Source: Chloroflexota bacterium (GTDB lineage: Bacteria; Chloroflexota; Anaerolineae; DSLN01). Taken from it: a stretch of DNA of 37,566 nt. The DNA is taken from positions 1 through 37,566 of the forward strand of contig CADDZL010000004.1 in the NCBI GenBank assembly GCA_902812335.1, read 5' to 3'. The position numbers and the translations under genes were made by a program. The notes under the pieces were generated by a model. That model saw only the letters and a program-made list of their open reading frames with translations. It made no database searches and was not told the DNA's origin. Shown piece after piece: positions 14,654 through 23,800 of this stretch (positions within the stretch are counted from its first letter, which is position 1; each line of letters begins with the position of its first letter).

Positions 14654-15907
14654 TCAGGTAACCTCAGGGGTGAGGCCGACGATCTTGCCCCGGCCGATGA
14701 TCTTCCTGGGGAAATCCTGCTCGCTCATGTCCGGGGCGATAATGGCGCCTGGGTTGATGATGATCCCGGCCGGCAAGCGGGTTTTCTTGCCCACCAGGGT
14801 GATTGACGACTCGCCCGGGATATCGGAGATAGCCCCGACGCGGGCACCCTGGCCGACTACAACGTCCTTATCCAGGATCGCCCGTTCGACAATCGCCCCC
14901 GGCTCGATGATGGTGTCGTCCATGATGATTGACTCGCGCACCACCGCCCCGGCCATCACCCGCACACCCGGTGAGAAGATGCTGTCCTCGATATGGCCGG
15001 CAATGATGGAGCCATCGGTGAGGAGGCAATTGGACACCCGCGCCCCGGCACGGATATCCACCGGCGGGCGCTGCTGCGAACGCGTGTAGATAATCCAATT
15101 GCGGTCGGCCAGGTCCAGCGGCGGCGAGTCCTGGAGCAGGTCCATATGGGCCTCCCAGTAGGCCTGGACTGTCCCCACGTCCACCCAGTAGCCGCCGAAG
15201 GGGAAGGCGAAGACGCGGTGGGTCCGGATCATGCGCGGAATGATGTCGCGGCCAAAGTCATGGCGCGAATCCTTGCGCTGGGCGTCTTCCGTGAGAACCT
15301 GGCTGAGCACGTCATAACGGAAGACATAGATACCCATCGAGGCCAGGTTACCTTTAGGCTGTGCCGGTTTCTCTTCAAAGGACACGATCCGATACTCGTT
15401 ATCCACTTCCAGAATGCCCATGCGGGTGGCCTCATCCATAGGCACGCGGATCGTGGGGATGGTCACATCAGCCTGATGCTCCTCATGGAATTGCAGCAGG
15501 ATGCGATAATCCATCTTGTAGATGTGGTCGCCGGCGAGGATGAGGACATTCTCCGGGTTATGGTGGCGCAGGAAGTCCAGGTTCTGTTGCACCGCGTCGG
15601 CGGTTCCGGCGTACCAGTCGGAATCGCGCCGGCCGAGATAGGGCTGAAGGATGGTAATACCCCCCTCAATCTCGCGGTCCAGGTCCCAGGGCCGGCCCTG
15701 GCGGAGATGGTCGTCCAGGGAGCGTGGCCGATATTGGGTGAGGACGCCGACTGTGTAGATGCCGGAGTTAACCAGGTTGCTCAAGATGAAGTCAATCATG
15801 CGATAGCGGCCGGCGAAGGGCACCGCCGGCTTGGCCCGTTTGGCGGTCAGGACACTCAAGCGCGTCCCCTCACCGCTCGCCAGGATCAAAGATACGATGC
15901 GCGCCAT
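14654..15907 (-). CDS. glgC: Glucose-1-phosphate adenylyltransferase (ADP-glucose pyrophosphorylase)
   Basis: The 417-aa enzyme makes ADP-glucose from ATP and glucose-1-phosphate, the first committed step of bacterial glycogen synthesis. The N-terminal nucleotidyltransferase domain has SGEGTRL (a variant of GGGxGTRL), the AKRAKPAVPFAGRYRMIDF substrate loop (about 23-41) and WYAGTADAVQQN. Motifs LILAGDHIYKMDY and FEEKP are also clear. The C-terminal third is a left-handed beta-helix of hexapeptide repeats. The start ATG follows an AGGGGG stretch. It is the first gene of a minus-strand run glgC-GH57-TPR. No glgA is in the window. Confidence 0.96.
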   Translation of the reverse strand: MARIVSLILASGEGTRLSVLTAKRAKPAVPFAGRYRMIDFILSNLVNSGIYTVGVLTQYRPRSLDDHLRQGRPWDLDREIEGGITILQPYLGRRDSDWYAGTADAVQQNLDFLRHHNPENVLILAGDHIYKMDYRILLQFHEEHQADVTIPTIRVPMDEATRMGILEVDNEYRIVSFEEKPAQPKGNLASMGIYVFRYDVLSQVLTEDAQRKDSRHDFGRDIIPRMIRTHRVFAFPFGGYWVDVGTVQAYWEAHMDLLQDSPPLDLADRNWIIYTRSQQRPPVDIRAGARVSNCLLTDGSIIAGHIEDSIFSPGVRVMAGAVVRESIIMDDTIIEPGAIVERAILDKDVVVGQGARVGAISDIPGESSITLVGKKTRLPAGIIINPGAIIAPDMSEQDFPRKIIGRGKIVGLTPEVT

Positions 15908-15933
15908 AGGAACACCCCCTACACCTGAAACGA

Positions 15934-15939
15934 ATTATA
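15934..15939 (-). promoter_or_regulatory. -10 box of the glgC operon
   Basis: A perfect TATAAT on the minus strand lies 26 nt before the glgC ATG. The -35 region is weak. Confidence 0.4.
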
Positions 15940-16020
15940 CTCATTCTTTGCAGTTAGCCTAGTGCCGTGAACCAGGGCAATCGGTTTTAGGCCGGGCGCA
16001 GTGCAAAACCGGGTTGAAAG

Positions 16021-16227
16021 TTGTTTGAGGAGGCTGAGCAGTTCGCTCAGCAGTTGGGCCTTTCCCGAAGTGAATTATACGCAACTGCCCTTGCGGCCTA
16101 TATCGAGGCCCATCGAGCCGAACATGTCACCAAGCAACTGAATCGGCTGTACGAGACCGAGGATTCCTCACTGGATAATGTGATCCAGGAACTCCAGGCA
16201 CTATCACTGCCCGCAGAGGAGTGGTAG
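16021..16227 (+). CDS. MazE-like antitoxin, N-terminally truncated
   Basis: The 68-residue frame matches the ribbon-helix-helix/MazE type of antitoxin: FEEAEQFAQQLGLSRSELYATALAAYI, then a helical tail for toxin binding. Relatives normally have about 10 more residues upstream, starting with the DNA-binding beta-strand. Here an in-frame TGA lies two codons before the first possible start (TTG 16021), so that strand is missing. The stop TAG overlaps the GTG of mazF. Without the strand, operator binding is doubtful although toxin binding could persist. It may equally be a remnant. Part of it is duplicated at 20685-20758. Confidence 0.65.
   Translation: MFEEAEQFAQQLGLSRSELYATALAAYIEAHRAEHVTKQLNRLYETEDSSLDNVIQELQALSLPAEEW
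16082..16155 (+). repeat. 74-bp segment identical to 20685-20758
   Basis: This part of the mazE reading frame recurs without a mismatch, in the same orientation, 4.6 kb downstream. Homology continues beyond it on the 3' side at clearly lower identity, up to the first codons of mazF. Confidence 0.9.
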
Positions 16228-16353
16228 TGCAGCGGGGCGAAATCTGGTGGGCCGCCTTGCCTAAGCCCACTGGCTCAATGCCGGGTTATCGGCGGCCTAT
16301 TGTCATCGTTCAGGCGGATTCATTTATTGACCTTCGTCTAGTAAAAGGAACGG

Positions 16354-16977
16354 TCACAGGTCCAAGCCGGCATGCTGGAAGAAGGAACGGATGAGATGGG
16401 CTTCACCCCGTGTGTTCTCGATGGAAGTGACCACTGCCCGCTCCAGGTCGTGCACGTCCTCTGGCAGAAAGTTAGCCAGATCGCTGTACTTGGTGTGATT
16501 CCACACCATTTCCACCGGGTTGAGTTCAGGCGCATAAGCGGGCAGCCAGGCCACCTCAAACCAATCGGGATGCCCGGCGCGCAATAGCCGCACCGCCTTA
16601 CGATGCGCACTGTAGCGATCCAACACCACGATCAACTTGCGCCCCAACTGCCGGTGCAACAGCGTCAGGAACGGGATCACCTCTTGGAAGGAGATGTTGT
16701 GGCTGTGAACCTGGAAATACAGCCCCAACCGCTGCCGCCGCGGGGACAGCGTGAGGGCTGCGATCAGCGACAGGCGGTCGTGGCGGTCCCAACTGGCTTG
16801 GCGCGGCGTCTGTCCCTTGGGCGCCCAGGTGCGACGCACCACCGGCTGAAGCATGAAGCCGCTTTCGTCTATCAAGATGAGGCTCCCACCCTGCTCCCAG
16901 GCTCTTTTTTGACCTGGTCCCATTCCTCCTCGCGCCAGCGCCGGATGGCCGCCCCGTCCCGCTCGCGGGCGCGTCAT
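16354..16977 (-). CDS. IS630-type transposase, C-terminal DDE part
   Basis: From ATG 16977 this frame gives 207 aa. It holds the DDE catalytic residues: D in LILIDESGF, D in VVLDRYSAHR and E in NPVEMVWNHTKYSDL. The first 20 or so residues do not resemble the family. The conserved RWREEEW-like segment lies instead in the frame of the upstream ORF. A -1 shift at AAAAAAG (about 16907-16915) would join that segment to this DDE domain. The start overlaps the upstream stop (ATGA). Confidence 0.75.
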   Translation of the reverse strand: MTRPRAGRGGHPALARGGMGPGQKRAWEQGGSLILIDESGFMLQPVVRRTWAPKGQTPRQASWDRHDRLSLIAALTLSPRRQRLGLYFQVHSHNISFQEVIPFLTLLHRQLGRKLIVVLDRYSAHRKAVRLLRAGHPDWFEVAWLPAYAPELNPVEMVWNHTKYSDLANFLPEDVHDLERAVVTSIENTRGEAHLIRSFFQHAGLDL

Positions 16978-17369
16978 TCCGGTTTCTGGGGACTCCAGCC
17001 CATCTCGCGCAGGATGCGCCAGACATGCCCTGGATGATAGGCCACCCCAAAGCTGCGCTCGATGACCTGCGCCACCCGCGCCAGCGTCCACAGGTCGGTG
17101 GGGAAGCCAGCGGCGGGCGCGCCCTGCCGCAGGATGTCGGCCAAGCTCTGCTTCTGCTGCGGCGTCAGGCGGGGCGGACGCCCCGGATGCGCTCGCGCCT
17201 GAAGTGCTTCCATCCCGCGCTGCTGGAGTGCCTGCTGCCAGCGGAAGACCGACGAGGGCGCAGCGTCAACCAAGCGGGCCACTTCCCGCAGGCCCTTGCC
17301 CTGCTGGAGCAGGTGGGCGGCGATGCGGCGACGCACTTCCAATGCTTCTGCACTGCCTTTAGGTCTCAT
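16974..17369 (-). CDS. IS630-type transposase, N-terminal helix-turn-helix part
   Basis: From ATG 17369 the product is 131 aa, with two helix-turn-helix units (GKGLREVARLVDAAPSSVFRW and the winged LTPQQKQSLADIL region) that bind the terminal repeats. It ends at GWSPQKPE followed by TGA. The same frame continues beyond the TGA with a family-like stretch (RARERDGAAIRRWREEEWDQVKK), so the TGA looks like a C-to-T nonsense mutation of CGA. The transposase is thus probably inactive unless both the stop and the later frame change are bypassed. Confidence 0.75.
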   Translation of the reverse strand: MRPKGSAEALEVRRRIAAHLLQQGKGLREVARLVDAAPSSVFRWQQALQQRGMEALQARAHPGRPPRLTPQQKQSLADILRQGAPAAGFPTDLWTLARVAQVIERSFGVAYHPGHVWRILREMGWSPQKPE

Positions 17370-17681
17370 AGGGCTGATTATACCACCTCCCGTTCCTTTA
17401 AGGGTACGAAGGTCAATAATCGCAGCCGCATCCAGACCGTGATCGCTGTCATCCTTACATCGAACTTGCGACTTGCCGCCTCGCCGGGCAATGTACACTT
17501 GTCCTCCCGCAGTACCGGCTTACCAAGGAACTCCGTCGCCAATGTGTCGCAGGTGATTACCGTTGATAAATCGCTTCTGACGGAACGGGTTGGGCAGCTA
17601 TCCGCACGGAAGATGAAGCAGACTGATGATGGATTGCGGTTGGTGCTATCTCTATGACTTATGCCTGAACTAAGATATCCA

Positions 17682-18863
17682 TCACATGACTGTCAATCGT
17701 CTGACCAATACGCCTACATCGCGCCCTCCGCCTGTGGGTTCGCGGCGCAGCCGATCCACGGCGATGTGCACTTCGATAGTTGACTGGGTGGCAACGGGTA
17801 AATCCAACTCCAACCGCTGCCAAACATCGCCCTTCAAATGAAACACCCGGGCATGCCCATCGGCGTGTAGCGTGACTTCCACCGGCCCAAGTTCAGCCGG
17901 GCCAGAGCTTGCTTCTACACTCAGTCTTGAGGCCCCTACAGGTCGACGCAGACGTGCCACCGCCTCTAACCCAGACGTCCAGCGAAACGGCTCCGGCGGC
18001 CACCAGCCAAGGCCCAGATGCCCGATGTCATTGTCTCCCATGATGACATCGTTACTCACGACACGGCTGATGGCGTGAGTGCTAATGTAGAGATAGGGTG
18101 GATAATAGTACCGTCGGGGACGAGTTGCACGTGCCAGGATGAAGAGATGATCACGACGTTGCGGTAGGATCTTCTTTATTAGCTGATGCCATCTGGGACA
18201 GGGCAGGATGTCATCCCAGCGCGCCGTGACGATTTCGTAGCCACAGCCCCTGACGAGATTGACTAGTTCGCCCATGCCATATTCGCGTTGATGGCGGCCA
18301 TATACGCCATAACCGGAGTAGGGATGGAAGATGTTGCGCTGGCCTTGAAGGAGAGCTAGCACATGCGCCAGCCGGAAGACGTTTGGCGTTGTCAAAAGCA
18401 ACGCGCCGCCTGGCTTCAGGACCCGATGGATTTCACAGAGCATGTGGGTCGGATCAATCGTCAGATGCTCGATGATCTCACAGCATGTGACTAAGTCGAA
18501 CGAGGCATCGGGATAGGGGAAGACCTGGGTTTCAGCGTTGAAGTTCTCGAAAGCGAAGCTAAATTGCTCTCCGTAGCGGGTGCTGGTCACGGTTTGCATC
18601 ATAGGGCCAGGGAAGTCGTGGCCGAAGAAGTTTGCCTGATGAAGTGTGTAACGCGTGTACTTCTGAAGCAGCAAGGTGAAGAAATAGGGGCCTGCGCCCA
18701 GTTCAAGCAAATGCAGCCCTGGCCTGTCCTTGTCCGGCACCATCTCCAACGTGATTAGGAAGCGTTGCAGCGCATCAGTAAGATAGTTAATGCCCTCTTG
18801 CGGCGCTCCGGCGAAGATATCAAAGCTGAGCAGATAGTCACGGATCGCTTCGGAATCGATCAT
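17682..18863 (-). CDS. SAM-dependent methyltransferase with C-terminal beta-sandwich-like domain
   Basis: The 393-aa protein has a class I methyltransferase fold. Motif I is LLELGAGPYFFTLLL (about 52-66), the acidic region is DLVTCCEIIEHL (about 122-133) and the post-motif is LKPGGALLLTTPN (about 148-160). Residues from about 280 onward (LGLGWWPPEPFRWTSG...) look like a small beta-sandwich seen at the C-terminus of glycan-locus glycosyltransferases and methyltransferases. An O-methyltransferase acting on a glycan is plausible, but the substrate is unknown. The ATG follows AAGGACAAG. It lies on the accessory segment between two mazE copies, divergent from the exported beta-helix protein. Confidence 0.8.
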   Translation of the reverse strand: MIDSEAIRDYLLSFDIFAGAPQEGINYLTDALQRFLITLEMVPDKDRPGLHLLELGAGPYFFTLLLQKYTRYTLHQANFFGHDFPGPMMQTVTSTRYGEQFSFAFENFNAETQVFPYPDASFDLVTCCEIIEHLTIDPTHMLCEIHRVLKPGGALLLTTPNVFRLAHVLALLQGQRNIFHPYSGYGVYGRHQREYGMGELVNLVRGCGYEIVTARWDDILPCPRWHQLIKKILPQRRDHLFILARATRPRRYYYPPYLYISTHAISRVVSNDVIMGDNDIGHLGLGWWPPEPFRWTSGLEAVARLRRPVGASRLSVEASSGPAELGPVEVTLHADGHARVFHLKGDVWQRLELDLPVATQSTIEVHIAVDRLRREPTGGGRDVGVLVRRLTVM

Positions 18864-19317
18864 CTTGTCCTTGTCCTGACAGTTATGTGAGCCTCATCGC
18901 TGGCAATTACATACACGATTTAACTTCAGTCGTGTGATTGTCGATCGCCTCGCACAGAGTCAGATTCACCTTACTCGCAAGCCCCCTTGTGGGGCGTACC
19001 TCCAATGATTTTAGTGAGATTTGAAACCCGATAAGAACAGCCATCGAAGGTCAGGCACCAGTAAGCCTTGTCGCCAAGTTTTAAGGTTTAACTCGCATTT
19101 GTGGTTGATTCACGAACCTATCCGGTGTATGCTGCGACTAGTCATTGGATCAAGCTAGTGCTGCGTGAAGTTAGTTCAGAGGATAGATTATACAAGAAGA
19201 CTCCTATAGGTGCAACAAGCCGCTAGAAGCCTAGAACCTAGCGTACCAAGCAAGGAGAGCCCTCAGTTTGCTACCATTCTAGACGCCCGAAGTTGAAGGG
19301 ACTGCAAGGAGGCCAAC
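18864..19317. other. Divergent intergenic region, AT-richer than its surroundings
   Basis: No coding sequence, RNA gene or clear promoter is seen in these 454 bp. A good AAGGAGG ribosome binding site for the next gene lies at its end. Base composition is lower in GC than the glucan genes on either side. Confidence 0.5.
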
Positions 19318-20640
19318 ATGTCATATGTGGAACCCGAGCCAAACATGGATCGCCGCGCATTCCTGAGCAGTGTAACAGGAGCAGCCGTTGGTGCAGGCGC
19401 AGCACTGATACTACCCCCAACCAGAACTGCAACCTCACCTGATGGCACCCTCGAAGTATTCAACGTTAAAGACTACGGTGCAGTAGGGAATGGCACAACG
19501 AACGATGCGAGCGCTGTGCAGGCCACTATTAATGCTGCAGTAGCTGCACCGTATGGGGGCACCATCTATTTTCCACCGGGTAATTACTTGATCCAACCAA
19601 GCCCTAGCTTCCCGCTCGTAATCAGCAATCCCAATTTCAAGCGACTAGCGATGGTCGGAAATGGTTGGAGTTCCAACATCCTGTGGGCTTTCAATAACCA
19701 TCTGTTCTATTGGCCCTACTCCTGTCGCGAGGTGACAATACGAGATCTGACCATTACATCATGGGCTGTTAACAAGTCTCCGCAGTTTGCTGCCTTCAAC
19801 TGTAACGGAGGAATCGAGCGCACCGTCTTTGACCATGTAAACGTTATATATGACTTCAGTAACCCAACTCCGACGAATCTTCCAGGGTCGGGAATTCTGT
19901 GCAATCCTACTGCATTCTTCGCGGGGTGTGCCATCTATGAGTGCCTGTTCTTTGGAATCCAAGGCACGGGCATCCGCCTCGGCAATGGGGCTGAGGTGCG
20001 GATCATAGGTGGACGAGTCATAGGTACGAGATTATCGCCAAGCTACCCAAATTACACGCCGGGAAGTATTGGCATTCAGTTTACTGGTGATAATGGAGGA
20101 GTCCATATAGTATCAACCGATGTTTATGGCTTGGAGCAGGGGGTGCGCATTGAGAACTCGTCGGGCCTGGGGTCAAATCGGGAGATTTTCATCACCGATG
20201 CCACCTTGGATAGTTGTTGGAGAGCGCTGGAGATCCGCGATAGTTCTATTGTATCAGTAACTGGATGCGGGCTTGGTTCGTCGGATCAAGAGATTGTCCA
20301 TGTCGAGGTAGACGCCGGTTCGAAACTTATGATCAGTGGAGGTTACATCTATAACGCCGGTGCTTGGGTACAGGCCGGTGCGAACGGGATTACCGTCAAC
20401 TCAGGCTCATTCATACTAGATGGGGTCTGGGTAAGTTATAACCGGGGGAGGGGGATATGGGTGCCGAATAGTAGCGTTAGCGAATATACGATCACAGGTT
20501 GCCGTATCATGGATAATGGTCAGCCCATCTCGTTAGATGGTTCGTGGTACATAGTCGCTAATAATGTCTTTGCGAGAAATAACGGACAAAGTCAATACAG
20601 TGGCACTAACTACCTCGCGGTTAATAATCTGGAGCGCTGA
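19318..20640 (+). CDS. Tat-exported pectate-lyase-like beta-helix protein
   Basis: The 440-aa protein starts with a twin-arginine leader: MDRRAFLSS followed by a hydrophobic alanine/glycine stretch up to about residue 38. Next comes FNVKDYGAVGNGTTNDASA (about 48-66), the signature of the pectate lyase 3 / phage tailspike type of right-handed beta-helix. The rest is a regular series of short strands rich in N, G, I and V, as in parallel beta-helices. Glycan binding or cleavage outside the membrane is likely; the substrate is unknown and no catalytic set can be assigned. Codon use is more AT-rich than in neighbouring glucan genes, suggesting transfer. The window's own tatA-tatC could export it. 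The start is fixed by AAGGAGG. Confidence 0.82.
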   Translation: MSYVEPEPNMDRRAFLSSVTGAAVGAGAALILPPTRTATSPDGTLEVFNVKDYGAVGNGTTNDASAVQATINAAVAAPYGGTIYFPPGNYLIQPSPSFPLVISNPNFKRLAMVGNGWSSNILWAFNNHLFYWPYSCREVTIRDLTITSWAVNKSPQFAAFNCNGGIERTVFDHVNVIYDFSNPTPTNLPGSGILCNPTAFFAGCAIYECLFFGIQGTGIRLGNGAEVRIIGGRVIGTRLSPSYPNYTPGSIGIQFTGDNGGVHIVSTDVYGLEQGVRIENSSGLGSNREIFITDATLDSCWRALEIRDSSIVSVTGCGLGSSDQEIVHVEVDAGSKLMISGGYIYNAGAWVQAGANGITVNSGSFILDGVWVSYNRGRGIWVPNSSVSEYTITGCRIMDNGQPISLDGSWYIVANNVFARNNGQSQYSGTNYLAVNNLER

Positions 20641-20675
20641 CCCGGACTCAAAGCAGTCTACACTTGTCCCCCTAA

Positions 20676-20824
20676 CGTTGTACACAACTGCCCTTGCGGC
20701 CTATATCGAGGCCCATCGAGCCGAACATGTCACCAAGCAACTGAATCGGCTGTACGAGGTTGAAGATTCCTCTCTGGATGAGATCATCCAGCGGCTCCAA
20801 ACCCTGTCACTGCCTATCGAGTAG
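20676..20824 (+). pseudogene. mazE fragment, second copy
   Basis: The reading frame LYTTALAAYIEAHRAEHVTKQ...LSLPIE, ended by TAG, corresponds to the C-terminal two thirds of the mazE product at 16021-16227. It has no start of its own; the sequence before it is the end of the beta-helix gene. The first codons of a mazF (about 20831-20845, MQWSD) follow and then run into the end of the GH13 gene. This is a broken toxin-antitoxin remnant. Confidence 0.8.
20685..20758 (+). repeat. 74-bp segment identical to 16082-16155
   Basis: This is the second member of the direct repeat. The two copies lie at the edges of the accessory segment that holds the IS, the methyltransferase and the beta-helix gene. 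Confidence 0.9.
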
Positions 20825-20845
20825 CAGTAGTGCAATGGAGCGATA

Positions 20846-23800
20846 CTAAACCTCTGCCAGCAGCTTCTCCACCTGGTAACCACTCTTCCGTTCGGCCTGG
20901 TGTAGTTCGTGGATGATGCCATACACCTCCGCAACCTGTTCGATCACCCTGGCGGCCGGCTGATCGGGTTCAGCCGTCGCCTGCACCACGGCGACTAAGA
21001 GCAGCCACCACAGTAACTGGTCGAAGGCTTCCTTGTTAAACCACAGTACCCCTTTATAGCGGTTCACCTGCAGGAACTGTTGGACTTCACCGTCTTCAAG
21101 CAGGGATTGCAGGACCGGGTAAGCCCGGAGCCGGGCCACAGCCGCGGCGTTGGCGGCCGCTTCGGAAGCCCCGGCGGCCCAACCCTGGTGATTGGTCAGC
21201 ACTTTAATCAGCGTCACCGCCCGTCGGGCAGCCGGCTCGTCCACCCCCAAGTCCACCAGCGCACCGGCCATGATCCGGCCCAATCGCCATTCGTCAATCC
21301 AGCTCCGGCTCTGCGGCGCAAAGTTCACCTGGTCAGCAATCTTGCCCAATGAATGGACGCTCCACCAGCCGAGCAAGGTGCCCCAGGTGCATGGGTCGTC
21401 ATCCAGATTCGCCTGCACATATCTGACCATCGTCTGGTATAACCGGGCTGAAGCCCCGGTGCTGGGGGGCTCCGGCGCGGGGAAGCGACTCTCCAGGATA
21501 GGCACTTGTAGAATCGCTTCCAATTCGTGCCGCAGTTCTCGCGCAAGCGTGATCTCGTCCCCGACGCTATGGCTGAACTGTTTGGCCTCACGCAATAGAT
21601 GAACCATCTTCTGCTCGACTGCATCTAAGAGCGCCGCATCGAGTGATCCGCCAACCTCGATCAGCCGGGCGCTGCTAAGCCGCCGGAACATATCGGCATT
21701 CACCAACTCTTTAAATGGCTGCTGAATGGGCTGTAGGAAAAGCTCGCGCAAGGCCTCTTCGATGCTCGGCACCCCGCGTCCATCCAGGTAAGCCGCCAGG
21801 TGGGCATAATGGTGCCAGGCGTCATCTTGCACTTCCCGGAAGTCCAGGAACACCTGATACTTGAAAGCACCCAGCTCTACGTATAACCCCTGGTCGAACA
21901 ATTGCCTGCTATTGCGGATGTATTCCAGGCCCGTGATATGGTCGCGGAAAGTGCAGAAGTAGGCGGGGTCAGCGTGCAGGCCCAGGCCCTCACCCAGGGT
22001 CTTCTGGATGAGCACACGCTCATCGCCCCGCCCGCTCTTCACCGAGTAGGCCGTCGAAGTCCTGATCCAGCCACGCGTCTGTTCGTACTTGTTGTTATAC
22101 ACCACCAGCGCGCGCCCATCGCCAGCGCGGTTGGAATAAGCAAAGACGTTTTCATTGACGACGCCTTCGGGCGTGAAGAAATCGTACAAAAGGAAGTTCT
22201 GCGCATCCGCAAACAGTTCGCGGCGGCGCAGGAGGGGGAAGACCTCGCGCTCGTGGCGCTGGACCAGGTCCCAATCGGGCTGTTCATCCCAGTAGGCACG
22301 CCGGTATTCCATGCCGTATTTCTCGGCGAAGCCCTCGATCTGGCCATGCCCGAACATGGGAAGTCCGGGCATGGTGACCATCAAGATGCAAACGCCGAAG
22401 TACTTATCGTCTTTGCCGAATTGGGCTACAGCCGTTTCTTCGTCCGGGTTGTTCATGAAGTTGACGAAGCGCTTCAGGATCTCCGGGTCGAATTCCAGCA
22501 CGTTCTTGATGGTGGCGCGGTACTTAGCATTCTCCTCGTTCTTTAACATATTCATGAAGGCGCTGTTATAGACGCGATGCATCCCCAGGGTGCGGACAAA
22601 GTAGCCTTCCATCAGCCAGAAGGCTTCGGCCAGCAACAGGGTGTCCGGCGCTTCCTGCGCCACACGGTCAACGACCTCACGCCAGAATTCGTTGGGCATG
22701 GCGGCATCGAACTGGGCCTTGGTCAGTCCATGTTCAGTGCGGGAGGGAATGGCCCCGCCGGTGCCCGGTTCCGGGAACCACAGGCGCTGGTAGTGCCGCT
22801 TGGCGAGGGTCATGGCCGCATCGAAGCGGATGATGGGGAATTGCCGCGCCACGTGCAGGATGGTCTGAATGACGGCCTCGCGCACTTCGGGGTTCAGGAA
22901 GTTCAACTGGGCGGTGTCATTCCAGGGCATGCGGGTGCCGTCGTTGCCGTGATAGATGTACTTCTCTCTGCCGGTCCAGCGATCTACCCGCTTGAAGACG
23001 ACAGCGGCGTCGGTGCGCGTGTAGTAGTGGTCCTCCAGGAAGATGCCTACACGCTCATCCCAGGAGAGGTCCGGCCCATTGAAGCTGTAAGACGGGAAGG
23101 GACTGTGATCCAGCGCGATGAACCAGTCGGGGTGCTCGACCACCCATCTGGAATCAATACCCATATGGTTAGGCACCATATCGCTGGCCAGGCGGATGCC
23201 CCGCTGCCAGGCCCGCTCTCTCAGATCCCGATAGGCCGCTTCACCGCCCAGGTCAGCGGCGATCTGATAATCAAATAGCGAGTAGGCCGAAGCCACCGCC
23301 TCAGGATTGCCGGTGAGTTGTTTGATCCTCTGCGAGGCCCGGCTGCGTTCCCACAAGCCGATCAGCCACAAGCCGGTAAATCCCCAGCGTGCCAGAGTAT
23401 CCAACTCTTCATCGGGAATCTCATCCAGCCGGGTAATGGCGCGTTGATACTTCTTGGAAAGCTGGTCCAGCCAGACATAAGTGCTCTTGGCGATCATCAC
23501 CACGCGGGGCATCCAATCCCGATCGGGGCTATAGCGCTCCGGTTCCGCTTCCAGTCCGGCAAACTCCAGCACCCGGGCGGGGCCGGGGCCTGCGAAAGCC
23601 ATCCTCTCTTCTTCTTTGAGCAGGTCAAGGCTGGTGAGCAGGCGATAGAGATAGGGGCCCAACAATGCGCCCCATCTCTCCCGGATGTAGTCCAACTGGC
23701 CGGACAGCGAGTAGGGGACAGCAATCGCAGGACTGCGCAGCATGTCCACCAGGTTTTGATGGTCGGGTCCAAATTTGGGCTGGGTATCAAAGAACCGGTG

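Larger units (their letters stand above)
16327..17416 (-). mobile_element. IS630-family insertion sequence, 1,090 bp
   Basis: Both ends read TTGACCTTCGT inward, and further matches (AAAGGAACGG) follow after a 7-bp unlike stretch, giving terminal inverted repeats of about 26 bp. A TA dinucleotide flanks each end (16325-16326 and 17417-17418), as expected for IS630/Tc1-mariner transposition. The element carries a transposase in two overlapping frames on the minus strand and interrupts mazF. Confidence 0.92.
16227..17657 (+). pseudogene. mazF: mazF toxin gene split by an IS630-type insertion
   Basis: The 5' part (16227-16326, GTG start) encodes MQRGEIWWAALP...VQADSF, the MazF/PemK N-terminus. 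The 3' part (17419-17657) encodes NRSRIQTVIAVILTSN through KQTDDGLRLVLSL, the MazF C-terminus. Joining the parts after removing the insertion and one copy of the TA duplication restores an unbroken frame of 112 aa, the usual MazF length. MazF is a sequence-specific mRNA endoribonuclease that is neutralised by MazE. As it stands the gene is inactive. The GTG start overlaps the mazE stop, with GAGGAG as ribosome binding site. Confidence 0.9.

Noticed and set aside
16974-16976. In-frame TGA of the IS630 transposase as a selenocysteine codon, given selC in the window
   Set aside because: Transposases of this family have arginine here, no hairpin typical of a SECIS is evident after the TGA, and a single C-to-T change explains it.
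18864-19317. Possible small RNA or riboswitch in the divergent intergenic region
   Set aside because: I could not draw a convincing conserved structure or promoter-terminator pair; only an AT-rich stretch is visible.
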